From positions 85,209,189 through 85,273,188 of the forward strand of contig OV884009.1 in assembly GCA_930367205.1 (NCBI GenBank): 64,000 bases of DNA, in the 5' to 3' direction. A program made the translations under genes and the position numbers. This stretch comes from Acanthosoma haemorrhoidale (lineage: Eukaryota > Arthropoda > Insecta > Hemiptera > Acanthosomatidae). This document shows, piece by piece, positions 46,332 to 58,300 of the stretch (position 1 is the stretch's first letter; every line of letters starts with the position of its first letter). The notes below the pieces were generated by a model. It saw only the letters and a program-made list of their open reading frames with translations. It had not been told where the DNA came from and did not search any database.

Positions 46332-46985
46332 GACTAGCAGCTATTGGACACGGCAGTGCCTCTTGCTACCCAACCAATCATGAAAAGTGGATACCTAATC
46401 CTAGCTATTGCGACCAGTGTACCAGAAGTTGTAACCTCAGTGGTCGTGGGACAAACACTTGTATTTATGGGTTGTGATACTTAGTTGATCCAGCAAAAGG
46501 TCGACTCCATCGAGCGGAAATTGTCAAAGGCCCCCCTCGGAACAGGTAGAGACCTCAAAGACCCAGAGGGAGGGGTCTCCTGTGAACGGTAGGAGAGTCC
46601 AAGGAGCGCCCAACCCCGATTCACTGGCCATAGTTGCTGGCCCATTGACGACGAGACGGTTACCTGCCTAAGAAAAGGACTCCTTTTCAAAGTGGTCGAT
46701 AAGAAAATGAGGACGAGAAAGAAGCCAGGACCGGCTCAGACTAACCTTCGGGAGCTTGCGGTGAGGCTCCCGAAAGAAAGAGATCCGCCTACCCAAGGGA
46801 GAATATTCGTTACCATCGAGGGCAATTCTGGGGGGATAATGAAGAAACTCCCGGCGAATGACCCTGGGAACACCTCCATTATCCTAAGAGGAACAAAGGC
46901 CATTATCCATTATCAATCTACGAGTTGCTCGGTAAAGGAAAAGAATACTGCAATCCTACATTCGGAACATTTTGAGTTCTAGGCG
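46332..46985 (+). pseudogene. LINE-like ORF1 remnant, right part
   Basis: Open pieces read ATSVPEVVTSVVVGQTLVF and VDSIERKLSKAPLGTGRDL, then from 46692 a frame with RELAVRLPKERDPPTQGRIF and VTIEGNSGGIMKKLPAN. It appears to be the continuation of the sequence at 41850-42187, split by LINE-B. The family is uncertain. An ORF1-like protein of an R1/R2-type LINE is the best guess. Confidence 0.4.
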
Positions 46986-46989
46986 TTCT

Positions 46990-48455
46990 TAAACTGACGG
47001 TTCCACCAAAAGTGGACCAACCCCAATCCACTTATACATTACAGAAGTGTCCATTCCGGACTTATCAGTGATGACCACGACGGCAGAAAAGGTGGAAGGG
47101 ATTTAGTACACTCAATAACGTTTTAATTTCTTCATTAAGAGGAGGTATCGCGTCATGTCCTCTTCCTTCACGTTTTCGGGTCTACTTGTACTAAGTACCC
47201 ATTACATCACATTCGCTGGTTAAGGTTTTAAACAGAGCAATAAAATCATTTAAAAAAATTACAACTATAATAATTATAATATTAAAGATATAAAATGATG
47301 TTCAAATATCTTTCTTGAGTGTGACTTAAGTAATCTTTCCGTGAAGCTTTGGGCGTCAGTTATATTCAGGCCACTTTGTACATTATTTGGATCTTGTCAT
47401 CTTACGCATGCAGTGTATTTTATCTATTCCACACGTCCATGATGTTACGTGAAATGGCTTATGTTCGAAGCCATAACAGCTGGAGGATGGCGCGGCCAGA
47501 GACACGATAGAAGGAACAGAAGCCACTCTTCCTGATTGCAGGAAACGACTCAGCTGAATAACTGTGAACTTCTCAATAGAGGCCAATAGAGGATGGAGCT
47601 ATATTATCTATATTTTATATCTAACCTTCAAACTGTCATGATCCTCGTCCATTGCTTAGTCGTAAACTATCTATTATTTGTTTTTTTACACACTTTCATC
47701 TAAGATACAACAAAAAAAAAAAAAACCAGTAGTTCACGCTAAAAAAATTGTAAGGATATTCCGAAAAGAAAAATGTTAGAATCCAACAATATATTACGTA
47801 TTCAATCATTTTAAATATTCAGGATCAGTTTGTTAGGAAAAACGTCGTGAGGAAGAGGCTGTTCTTTGCTTGTGTAAAGAATAATCGTCTTTCGGTTGTC
47901 TGTTTATCTTTATAGTGACCTAAGATATGCGCAAAAAATAATATTTCTTTAAGATAGTCTAGTTGTCGAGGGTCTGGCTCCATAGACAGTAAATAAGTTT
48001 TGAGCCGAAGGGTAATTAAAAATAAGAGATTTCAGTGTTTTGTTTAAACTTAATTTTTGTTTGAGAGGATGTCAGCAATATTATTATTATTTTTTTTATG
48101 GCAATGAGATGAGTGGAAAATTTTAAATTTCTTTATCTTCCGATTGTTTTGGCTAGAGAAAAATAGGAAAGGCGTATTTAAATATTGTAAACACGAACAT
48201 ATATTTAAGATTAAAAAACAAAACAAAGATTAGGTTATGAAGTGTGTTTTGTTTTTTCTCTTTAACAGCTGTTTTCATTTTGTTACATCAACATACAGAT
48301 AGTTTACATCAGGAGAAGATAGTTTGAAGTACTATAAAGCTCGAGGAAGTGAAGAAATAGGACTTTGCGTATTAGAGGACAAGTAGCTTGGCTTAGTCAG
48401 TGTTGAAGATAGCAGAATACAGGCCTGTTCCCCTGCGAACAAGAAGTCGTTGTTT
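46990..48455. other. AT-rich DNA without recognised genes
   Basis: Short ORFs only. The minus-strand ORF 47383-47586 has no family I recognise. Confidence 0.4.
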
Positions 48456-48465
48456 ACTAGAAGTT

Positions 48466-48649
48466 TGGACTTCTCGGTCTATCTTGTCTACAGATCTCTC
48501 CATGCACATCTCCGCCTTGCGGTTGACCGTACGCAATCTTCTCCGAAACATTGTATTTGACTTCTCGGAAAATCTCGTCTTCAGAGCTCTCCGTGCGCAT
48601 CGCCACCCTGCAGTTGACTATGCGCACTCTTCTTTGAAACATCGTATCA
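48466..48649 (+). repeat. Two diverged tandem 93-bp units
   Basis: Units at about 48466-48558 and 48559-48649 share gacttctcgg, tcagag/acagatctctcc, gcacatc/gcgcatc, gttgac and cgaaacat/tgaaacatcgtat at the same spacing. The plus-strand ORF 48400-48660 spans both, but the similarity is in DNA and no domain is seen. Confidence 0.75.
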
Positions 48650-48854
48650 TATATCCATAAATATACATTGTATTTATATTTAGTAACAATCAGGCCTGGT
48701 TAAATTAACTGTTAAATTGCTGATCAGTTTTTTTTTTTTTAATAAAATGAATGGTTATTTATATATTATTTTTGGTACTTTGTTTAATGTTTATGACTTA
48801 CTGTTGGCAATTTCGTAACGCTAACCGACTCAATCGAACATCAAGCTTCTCACG

Positions 48855-49010
48855 AGAGTAGAGAGGGTTGGGGAATATACTGGTGGAGATCATAAAGGAG
48901 CTCTACAAACACTCCTTCACCAGTATTAGCTCTGCCTCCGGGGAATCCGACCTCGTCAGGATAGCAAGAGGGGTAAAGCAAGGATGCACGCTTAATGGAC
49001 CATGTCTTTC
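48855..49010 (+). mobile_element. R2-superclade LINE fragment
   Basis: The segment encodes RGLGNILVEIIKELYKHSF and then SISSASGESDLVRIARGVKQ, nearly the same as 52560-52700 in the larger R2-like element. It is a short piece of the reverse transcriptase palm leading to the GVKQG block, and stops abruptly after CTLNGP. Confidence 0.8.
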
Positions 49011-49224
49011 ACCAAATACCCACCGAGGCGTCGATCTCCTCAGACCTCCAAGGATTAGCGTTACTTCCCACCACATTCAGGTTTGTTGTTATTGGAACCC
49101 TGAAAGACTGCAACTTCTCATCATGCATTCTTCATCGAAAGAGACTGCTCCAGAATAAATGAGGGTGGTCTTGAAGATTGAAGAGCCTAAACAGGTCGGC
49201 AGAGCGAATCCTGAGAATGCACAT

Positions 49225-49470
49225 TGTAATCCATATGCAAGATAACCCCCACGACTGCCCTTTAAGGAATGAATTCCTGCGGCAGCAATAATGCAATGTG
49301 GCATATCGACGCTTTTATGCCACCGAAGGCCGTTTACGGAAGGACCCCGAGTTTTTCTTAAAATATTCGCAGTTCATACAGGAAGATATTGATCTGGGAC
49401 ATAAGTCTCCAGGAAAAACGATATCACCCTTCTTGATACCGCTTCACGGTGTCAGGCAATAAGGTTGGAC
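49225..49470 (+). mobile_element. BEL/Pao pol fragment
   Basis: One frame reads NPHDCPLRNEFLRQQ, a stop, CNVAYRRFYATEGRLRKDPE, FFLKYSQFIQEDIDLGHKSP and IPLHGVRQ. The rxLxxLExRLrkDPExxxxYxxFMxeYxxLGH pattern followed by a PHHGV-like block is characteristic of the start of BEL/Pao reverse transcriptase. Upstream it touches the R2-like fragment; downstream the frame is lost. Confidence 0.7.
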
Positions 49471-49689
49471 ATGAAATTGAGAGTGTCTTTAACGCTTTTG
49501 TTCCTTTTCCACAGGAAATAGTCCTTTCCGGACTGCAAGAGTATCTATTCAATGTCTTGATTCTTTTTCATGTCATTGTTCGTTGTTGCATGGGATGAAT
49601 CGACGATGGATTGGCACCTGTTCATCAAGTCAAATCAGTGAAGCTCCATGAACTTCCAAGATTAATATTCAACATTAGCGATATTACCT

Positions 49690-51230
49690 ACTGTCACACA
49701 TTTATTCATTTAATTGTACTTTTATTCCAAATCAACTATGCCAAAGAAAATTATTGTACCTGACTCTGGCATCTATCCCCCTAAAAGTTTTTTTGTCATT
49801 TAATATAGTACATACATCATGATACCAATGATTTCATTTCGCTCAACCAGTGGTTTAGTCCACTAAATTCTGATCAAATCCACACCACACAAATAAATAG
49901 TTAATAGATCAATTAGAGGTATAACTTTTAAATACTTATTTGGCTAAATATTAATTATTATGAATTTCAGAAAAGTTTTATATTTTATTAAAGATTAAAT
50001 ATATTATAAAATTTCAATGGTCTCCCTAAACCCTTTCTTATTTTATTTTAGACATTAAATCTTTGCCTGCCTTTTAAGTAATATACTTTAAAATCAAATT
50101 TGTCATTGAGTTTATGATGTGGTTAATTTGTCATAAAACAAACAGCTCGCTGTGGTTATGGATGATAGATATACGAGGATCCTATACGATTTGAAAACAA
50201 TATATGTATACGATTTCCTAAAAAAAAAAAAAAATATTAATAAAAGGAATAAAAAGCGAAACGTTATACCTTGTAAGAATAAATAACGTTATTATAATAA
50301 ATAATACTATAAGGTAGTGTAATTTGAAGATTTTTTTAGAATATATTCATGACTAGCCAACATAGTTCGTGTTATTTACTAATAATTAGTAACTATGTGT
50401 AATGTGTTCGGTTAGTAAGCATTGAATATGGTCATGTGCTATGGGTTGGGGTACAACACTGATCACAGTGACTATGCCAGTAGCAACACTGATCACTGTT
50501 GACAGGTGAGTAACAGTCGATCACGTGCAGAAGTGAGATCAACCCACTATTTGCCACATGTATTTTCTGCTTCTCTCACTCTTCCATGAGTGAGTGGAAA
50601 CCATTTGCAGCAGGCGGGGGCCGGGACCATAGCCCCTGGCATATGGGGAAGAGAACATTTATGCGGAAGAACAAGAAATCAATCTGGAAAAAGAGAAGTT
50701 TCATTGGAGCCTAATCATTTCTTCTGTTCACACCATTGCAAACCACAACTTTCACCCCGTAAACTCTTGATTATTAAGTCATACTGGCCAAAACAGACAT
50801 TCAGGAAACAAGGAGAAAACTTTGGGGTAGAAGCTTTAGTTCTTTGATTTGGGTCATCTTGGTCATTGGTATCGAAAAATGATAACTGGCGTCAAGGAAA
50901 AACCAGAGAACTTTCTGAACTGGAGGCTTGAGGGAAATTTATTTCGAAATTGGATGATTGATAATAGATAATTGTTGGCAAATCATGAAGCTAGACATCA
51001 TGAATCTAGAAAATAAGTGTACCTCGAGGAAAAGTAGTAATAGAAAAATAGTAGAAATACCTTAGCAATTGGAATCAGCTGATATAATATATTGGTCTGC
51101 CGATGCCCACCAGTCAGAAACGCTATATTGTTGTTTTTAGTGACTTTTTCAAAATCCGAAATGTCAGTACTAATACGAGCACTACCTCTAAAGTCATCTT
51201 GAAGTTTTTTAATTTTGAACCTGTTTAGGA
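49690..51230. other. AT-rich DNA without recognised genes
   Basis: No domain was found. Near 50450-50510 the sequence caacactgatcac occurs twice, 35 bp apart, each within a short palindromic context. Confidence 0.4.
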
Positions 51231-51639
51231 TTGGTGAGTTTAGCCACAAAATATAAAGCACATGAGTGCGTCATACAGCTGTGGTATACCGTTCATTACC
51301 ACACCCCGATCAAATCCGGCAGAGATAACCTATTGTGTAATAATGTAGGGGAAGCACACCCGGAGGTAAACGTACGCCTAGGTAGCGGATGTACTTTTTT
51401 TTATTTCTTCAACCCGACAGTATTGATTTGTATCTGCGGTCGAAGAAATAATCGAACCTGTCTTGAATATCATCCCCTAGTAATGACAGTGACGAGAAGA
51501 AGAGATAACACCGGCTGTTTCTATAGATGCTTGGGACGAAGGGCAGATGGGTATCGGAGATGGGGCTCATCGCGCAGTCAGGAACAGGTCGTCGTTAGAA
51601 ACTCAAGTAGAAACCGAAGAAGACACCCTGCTAAAAGAA

Positions 51640-54430
51640 ATGAAAAGAAGATTAGGGGAGATACACAGAAAAATTTAACAATACATCATGGAAAGCATTT
51701 GAGGGGGAATTTGAAAAAATTATAGGTAGGGTCAGTCTAATATACAAGATCCGGCTACGAGAAAAAACACGAGGGCCTGGCAGACGGAGCACAGGCCTCT
51801 CTCGGACCCCAGGACCATCCAAAGGATATATAAACTGAATAGAATTAAAGCGGTGAGAATGGTACTGGGGGATCAACCGGTGCGATGTGATCTCCCCATA
51901 GAAGAGTTGACTGCGCGACAAGGGGCAAGGGGGGAGGGGGGGGGGAGGGGGCATATGACCCCACAGTACTGAACAGGGTCACAAGGGCTGAAGAGGAGGC
52001 ATCATGACATTCCTTTACACCAGAAGAGGCGTACGACCACCTCAGAAGATTGAGAACTCAGCCCCGGGGGAGGACGGAATAGATTACAGGTCCTGGAAGA
52101 AAGTGCTTCATTTTCAATTTAACGCAATTTAACACAAGTGAAGAAATTGTTTGAAAGTGGACCATGCGGGAAGACTGTTAGCGCAAATCTTCAATATATG
52201 CCTGAAACACCGCAGGGTACCTGAAGATTGGAAGCACTCCACGACCATATTCTTCCCCATGGTGAAAAACCTCTCCCAGATAAAGGATTGGAGACCCGTT
52301 GCCCTCGCCAGGACGATCTACAAGATATGTGCTGGAGGCCTGGTGGATAAGATAATGTTTCCTGTGTGGTAGATGAGGTGCTATCCCCCTACCGGAAGGG
52401 GTTCACAGCGTACGATGGAGTATTTGAACATAATTATGTGCTCCGTCAGACAAGGTAGGTGGTGAAGAAACAGAAGAAGGAGCTCTGCACAGCATGGCTA
52501 AATATCTCCGATGCGTTTGGGACAATTCCTAACGCCTGCATCACCGGAACACTAGAGTGGAGAGGGTTGGGGAATACACTGCTGGAGATCATAAAGGACC
52601 TCTACAAACAGTCCTTCACCAGTATTAGCTCTGCCTCCGGGGAATCCGACCTCGTCAGGACAGCAAGAGGGGTAAAGCAAGAATGCACGCTTAATGGGCT
52701 CTCGTTCATGGATAATAAAAGAATTGAACTGTGGTGATGAGAATAGAGATCTAACCTATACACACGATATCATCCTACTCTCTGCTGATCCAGAGGGCCT
52801 ACAGGGAATAATTATTAAGACAACGGATTCCCTGGCAAGGGTCGGTTTGCAGATAAACGTTAAAAATGTAAAACATTTCACTTATCAGGAAGCACACCGG
52901 TTGGGTTATGAAACACACAGTTTAACAAAAGGAGAGAGCAACATATGAATATTACAAGGGGGTGAAGCTCGGAGTATCATGGGCAACCCTGTTGGATTAG
53001 GGGTGGTGCACTCCAAGGCGTACCTGGTTACTAATGGCCTTAAGTTAATAAGTTAATGGCAAAGGCGAAGGGAATAACAACGTCGAAGTTGGCCCCCTGG
53101 CAGAAAATTTACGCCCTGAGGACTTTCGTCAATCTGGCACTCAATTTTCCTTTGAAAAATGGTCAATTTCCCTAGGGACTAGACGAGGGTAGCCCAAATA
53201 ATTAGGGCAGAGGCCAACAGAGTGCTCTACCTGCCAGCGGAGGCGTCGAATGAGTACCTATACGGATCGAGGCAGGAAGGCCTGGGGGGCATCCCGATCG
53301 CTGGGGAGGAGAGCGATCTGGCACTGATTGCCGGAGCCTTCAAGCTGCTTACCTCGAGGAATGAGAAGCTCTGACAAATGGCTAGTAACGGCCTCTCAGT
53401 GTTGGTGGTTGCTCGAGAGAGAGAGTAAGTAACCCAATCCACAATCATTTCTTAGTGGCTGGCGACAGACGGGATGTGCAAGAGGTCGAGTCAAGTGTTG
53501 GAATGTTAAACCAAGAGCAGCAAGCCTCCCAGCGGATAAGGGTCCAATGGATGATCCAGGAAGACATCCCAACGATTTCCTGCAGGAATGTCACGGTGAC
53601 ACCACATGAGAGGTCGCTCCTGTTTAAGACCTTGCTCCAGAAGAAACAATTGGAGAGGGGAGGGACACTCCGGCAGAAGCTGGTTCAAGTAACAGTGCTG
53701 GACAGTCTGAATGACTCTCCGGACTCATTTCCTACAGACCAACGAATTCCTGTCCTTTGCAGACTGGCAGTTCATCCACAAGGCGAGACTCAGTAGGCCC
53801 CCCTCAACGGATACCGTAGACACTGGGTTGACCAATACAAAAACTGCAGGTGGTGGGGGTTTGATAATAAATGACTAGCACATTTCTTAGGGTAATGGAA
53901 CGTGCACGTGTTGTTCGCCAAAAGTTGTCATCATCGACATAATAGAGGAAACGGCGAGGACCCGAGGATACGGAGTTGTTGGAAAGAACCAACCTTTGGA
54001 CAACCTTGTGGGGACAGAGCCGTAATTATAGATATAGCTGTCCCCTTCGAAAAGCGAAGGGCCAATAGTCGTGGGCGCCCTGGGTACATAGGAAATAATA
54101 CTGAGAGAGATGTTAGAGGCGTACCTGAAGAAAGTGGCTGGTGACATGCGAGACAATTGCTTGGTCTAGGTGCTTGTTCATGGAGCACCTTTCCGGCCGG
54201 ATTCAGAGACCAAGTCGCCGATACCGGCCCGCCGAATACCAGGCTCTCCATGGCAGAGAACCAGCCAAACAACGGCTATTGGAAGAAGAAAGGCAAGTTG
54301 AGCGTCACCGGAGCAAGAAAGCAGCTTCATGTGCACACGAAGCTGCAGTGACCGGGTACGCCGCGCCGAGAAGCACGCGGGGTAGGGTTCCGATAGGCCT
54401 AGGTGATGAGAGTGGTGGGCCGGAACCCAG
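51640..54430 (+). mobile_element. R2-superclade LINE (restriction-like endonuclease type), decayed
   Basis: Through many frame changes the order is: a linker region (EKIIGRVSLIYKIRLREKTR), the reverse transcriptase start (SAPGEDGIDYRSWKKVL at 52050-52105), AQIFNICLKHRRVPEDWKHS and DWRPVALARTIYKICAG (52170-52340), RKGFTAYDGVFEHNYVLRQ, ISDAFGTIPNACITGTLEW, SGESDLVRTARGVKQ, a weakened catalytic block (THDIILLS at 52760), the C-terminal block RVLYLPAEASNEYLYGSRQE and DLALIAGAFKLLTSRNEK (53220-53370), and an endonuclease-like block DRAVIIDIAVPFEKRR (54015-54065). This order, with the endonuclease last, is that of R2/NeSL/Hero-type LINEs. No 28S rDNA flank is present. Confidence 0.75.
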
Positions 54431-54471
54431 AAGATTGTTTTATATACATATGTATTACATTTTATCCTACT

Positions 54472-54628
54472 AACATGTTTTTAGATTACTAACAAATATT
54501 TTATTATCGACAAATTTCATCAGCTGGCCCTTCATTTCCTCGCAATTTTCCTTCGTCAGCTGAGTGGACGGATATCCACTAGGGATAATCGCCACCCTGC
54601 TTCCTCCGGCAGCAATCGCGTAGGATGC
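54472..54628 (-). pseudogene. LINE ORF1, C-terminal part left of gypsy-3
   Basis: The minus strand encodes AIAAGGSRVAIIPSGYPSTQ, LTKENCEEMKGQLMKF and a stop at 54472. The VAIIPxGYPxxxLTxE block is common in ORF1 proteins of R1/LOA- and jockey-type LINEs. It continues in frame from 60134-60568 across the gypsy-3 insertion. Confidence 0.7.
54624..54628 (+). repeat. gypsy-3 target-site duplication (left), GATGC
   Basis: GATGC directly precedes the left LTR and recurs directly after the right LTR at 60129-60133. A five-base duplication is typical of Ty3/gypsy integration. Confidence 0.95.
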
Positions 54629-55245
54629 TGTGGCGATTCTTAGTACATAAAGTGAAATCACCCTATACGTTATTGCAGATATATTATAGACAAAGGTAAA
54701 TAACATGAACAAAAGTAAATTATTATAAATCTATTAGCAATAAAGAAAAGCAGAAGCAAGTAACATGAGACGGGACGACGATTGTCAGTCATAAAGTAGA
54801 GAGACCCTTACAGCCAGGCCTGCGGGACCCTTGTCACATGTAAACCACAGCCTAAGTGGTCCTGTCAGCAGTCTGACAGATTACTGAGAATCGGCATGCT
54901 CCTTACCACATGTTAGGATCTCGCAGGCCCTAAGGAACCTTTTTGTTCAGCCTCCGAGGAGGCGTGGGCCATATTTAACGGAGGAGGCTAGCCCCAGACA
55001 GTCAGTCTTTCGCGGCCGTTACTCAGTGATACTTGCTTCTGTTCGAACTCTGAAACTTTGACTTATTCTTTATGAATCCTCTGTACCTCTTGAACATAGT
55101 GCATTGTCGGGGCACATACCTATCAGAAATGGAGTCAGATATTAACGCCGACCTGGAACGATTGTCCAGGTTGCAAACTTGAACAATTCGCACTTGTCAC
55201 CAGGGCTAGAGTGATTGGGCACTCCCCTAGTGACATTTCCCGACA
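54629..55245 (+). repeat. gypsy-3 5' LTR
   Basis: The 617-bp LTR starts TGTGGCGATTC and ends TTTCCCGACA. It contains an AATAAA at 54739-54744 and a GC-rich second half. The right LTR (59512-60128) appears identical over its whole length. Confidence 0.97.
55129..55182 (+). other. Short upstream ORF in the gypsy-3 LTR/leader
   Basis: ATG at 55129 opens a 17-codon frame, MESDINADLERLSRLQT, ending at a TGA at 55180-55182, before the LTR end and 119 bases ahead of the gag start. Its sequence is protein-like (a short helix), but it may be a chance ORF. If it is on the RNA it could influence gag-pol translation. The same ORF is present in the right LTR (60012-60065). Confidence 0.35.
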
Positions 55246-55247
55246 AC

Positions 55248-55265
55248 TGGTGACCCCGACGTGAT
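55248..55265 (+). other. gypsy-3 primer binding site (tRNA-Trp)
   Basis: TGGTGACCCCGACGTGAT lies two bases after the LTR. It is the exact complement of the conserved 3' end of eukaryotic tRNA-Trp (AUCACGUCGGGGUCACCA). CsRn1-clade elements are known to use tRNA-Trp. Confidence 0.9.
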
Positions 55266-55300
55266 CTCAGAAGATAAATAAAAAAGAAAAAACTTTTCTT

Positions 55301-58300
55301 ATGATGGCCGACCCACCAGCCCCGTCCGACGAAGCGTGCCGTGCAACCTTACACGCCATTTCTCGGACGTGCAAACTGCCAGGGTTTTATGAAGAAGACC
55401 CAAGACTATGGTTCCTGCAGGTCGAAAATATTTTTTCAACGAGCCAGATCTCTTCCTCTAAAGCCAAATCGGAGCATATTTACGCTCAGCTTCCATTCAG
55501 GGTACTAACGCAGGTCGCAGACCTAGCGTATTCTCCAAGCGATAGTCCCTACGAAGACTTAAAGGCTCGTCTTATCGAAACATACAGCCAGAGCCACTAC
55601 AGACGACTGATCCGGTTATTGGAAGACACACACCTCGGAGACCAGAAACCGTCACATCTCCTGCGTCAAATGCAGGCATTGGCAGGACCCACGACTTTTG
55701 AGGACATCATTCGCACCCTCTGGCTACGCGCCTTGCCAGACAGGGTCCGCGACATACTGGCATCGCACTACGAGGCGAAATTGTCGAAACTGACGTCGAT
55801 AGCGGACAAAATCATGGACTTAAGTTCAGCTACCGCTATACACACAGTCCAGCCCGCATCGCCTCCCAAGGCCAGCCTGCCACGCTCCGGCTGTGACTGC
55901 CAGACAGCCATCGCACAGCTCACCCAACAAGTAACCTTGCTGGCCAATTCAATGAGCAGACGAGAAGAAAACAGGTCCGCTCAGCATTACCAGCGACCAA
56001 GGCCAACTACCGAGTCTAATAGTAACGGCTTATGCTTCTACCACGACAGATTCGGTAAGGATGCACATCGATGTCGCAGGCCCTGTAGGTGGGTTGATGA
56101 CGCTACCACACAGGTGGGGAAACTAAATGTCGCCATGGTCAGAGCGGTACCCATGGCAGCCATAACCTTTCGCCGCCTATTCGTGACAGACGTCCGCACG
56201 CGGCAGCATTACCTGGTAGATACGGGAGCAGCTATCTCCGTACTTCCCCCACCCAAAGTAAAAAAGGCTATACCCTCCGACTACCAGCTCTACGCCGCTA
56301 ACGGCAGCTCCATTCCAACGTATGGAGAAGTCAACAGGGATCTCGACCTAGGCCTGCAGCGGATTTTTAAATGGAACTTCATAATGGCAGAAGTTCAGCA
56401 GCCAATCCTAGGGGCCGACTTCCTTGCTCATTATCACCTACTGGTAGATCTTCAGCACCGCCAGCTGATCGATGGAATTACTGGTCGTCGTACCACGGGA
56501 AGAACACACGTCGCTACGCTCTCCGTGATATCAAGCATACCACCCAACAACAAATACGCCGGCCTCTTACGGCGCTATCCTCAGCTCACACGACCACAAC
56601 AACCTATGAGTTCAATTCTGCCGACAAAGGTAGAGCACTACATAGACACTCGTGGACCGCCCGTATGCAGCAAGGCTCGCCGATTAGCGCCAGCAAAATA
56701 TCAAGCCGCCAAAGAAGAATTCCGGCGTATGATGGACGAAGGAATTTGTCGGCCCTCCAACAGCCCGTGGGCAAGTCCGCTTCACATTGTTACGAAGAAG
56801 GACGGGACAATACGCCCCTGTGGAGACTACCGACAACTGAACAACAAAACCATCCCAGACCGTTATGGTGTGCCCAATATTTCAGACTTTAGCAACCAGT
56901 TGTTTGGCACTACCATATTTTCAACACTTGATATCAAAAGAGCGTACCATCACATTCCGGTAAACCACCAGGACATTCCCAAAACAGCTATTATCACCCC
57001 CTTTGGACTGTTTGAATTTCTCCGGATGACGTTTGGCCTTCGCAACGCCGCGCAGTCGTTCCAGAGGTATATGGACAACATTTTTAGAGATCTACAATTT
57101 GTGTTTATATACCTCGATGACATACTGATCGCTTCGGTCAACGAAGAGGAACACCACCGTCACCTGGAAACAGTCTTCGGTCGGCTGGCTGCTCATGGGC
57201 TAACCCTTAACATCGCGAAATGCGTGCTAGGACAGCCCGAGGTTGGATTCCTAGGGTATCATGTCTCACCCCAGGGCATCGTTCCATCACCAGCTAAAGT
57301 ACAGGTAATCTTAGATTACCCCCGACCTACTACGATACGAGACCTCAGACGTTTTCTCGGAATGGTCAACTTTTATCGCCGATGCTTACCTAACGCAGCT
57401 GAGCACCAGAGTGTACTTAACGCCTACTTACAAGGCGCCAAGAAAAATGACCGTACCATCGTCAACTGGACCGAAGAAGCTGCTAGCGCTTTCGAGGAAA
57501 CCCGCAGGACTCTGGCGAACGCCGCCTATCTCGCTCATCCATCAACAGACGGGCAGCTAATCCTAGCCACTGACGCCAGTGACACAGCTATGGGTGCAGC
57601 ACTACAACAGATGGAGGGCGGCGCGTTACGGCCTATTGGCTTCTTCAGCCGCGCTTTTAACACTGCTCAGTCAAAATACAGCACCTTCGATAGAGAGCTA
57701 TTAGCTATCTACGAAGCAGTCAAATATTTTCGACAGCTTCTCGAAGCGCGGGAAGTAATCATTTATACAGACCACAAACCGCTCACCCACGCCATGGCCC
57801 AACAAAGTGACACTTCCTGCCCACGACGTATGCGATACCTAAATTACATAGCTCAATTCACGACAGAAATACGCTATTGTAAGGGTGAGGACAACGTCGT
57901 GGCGGATGCCCTCTCGCGCATAGAAGCCATCTGTGTCCCGGAAAATTTTCAAAAATTACACACGGCTCAAGTAGAAGATCAAGAATTAACAGTCTTCAGG
58001 GAACAGAACGCCACATGCAGGTTAGAGCCCGTTAACATCCCCGGCAGCGACATTTCTCTCATTTGCGAGACCTCACTGGGGGAGCCAAGGCCGTACTTGC
58101 CTTCGGGCTTTCGAAGATCCACCTTCGACCAGCTGCACAGCCTAAGCCACCCAGGAGTAAGAGCAAGTCGGAAAATGATGAGCCAGAGGTTTTTTTGGCC
58201 GGGTATGAACGCTGACGTGGCTCGATGGGCACGATGTTGTATAGCATGCCAGACCTCAAAAGTACACCGCCACACCATAACCCCTCCAGGGCAATTCGCG

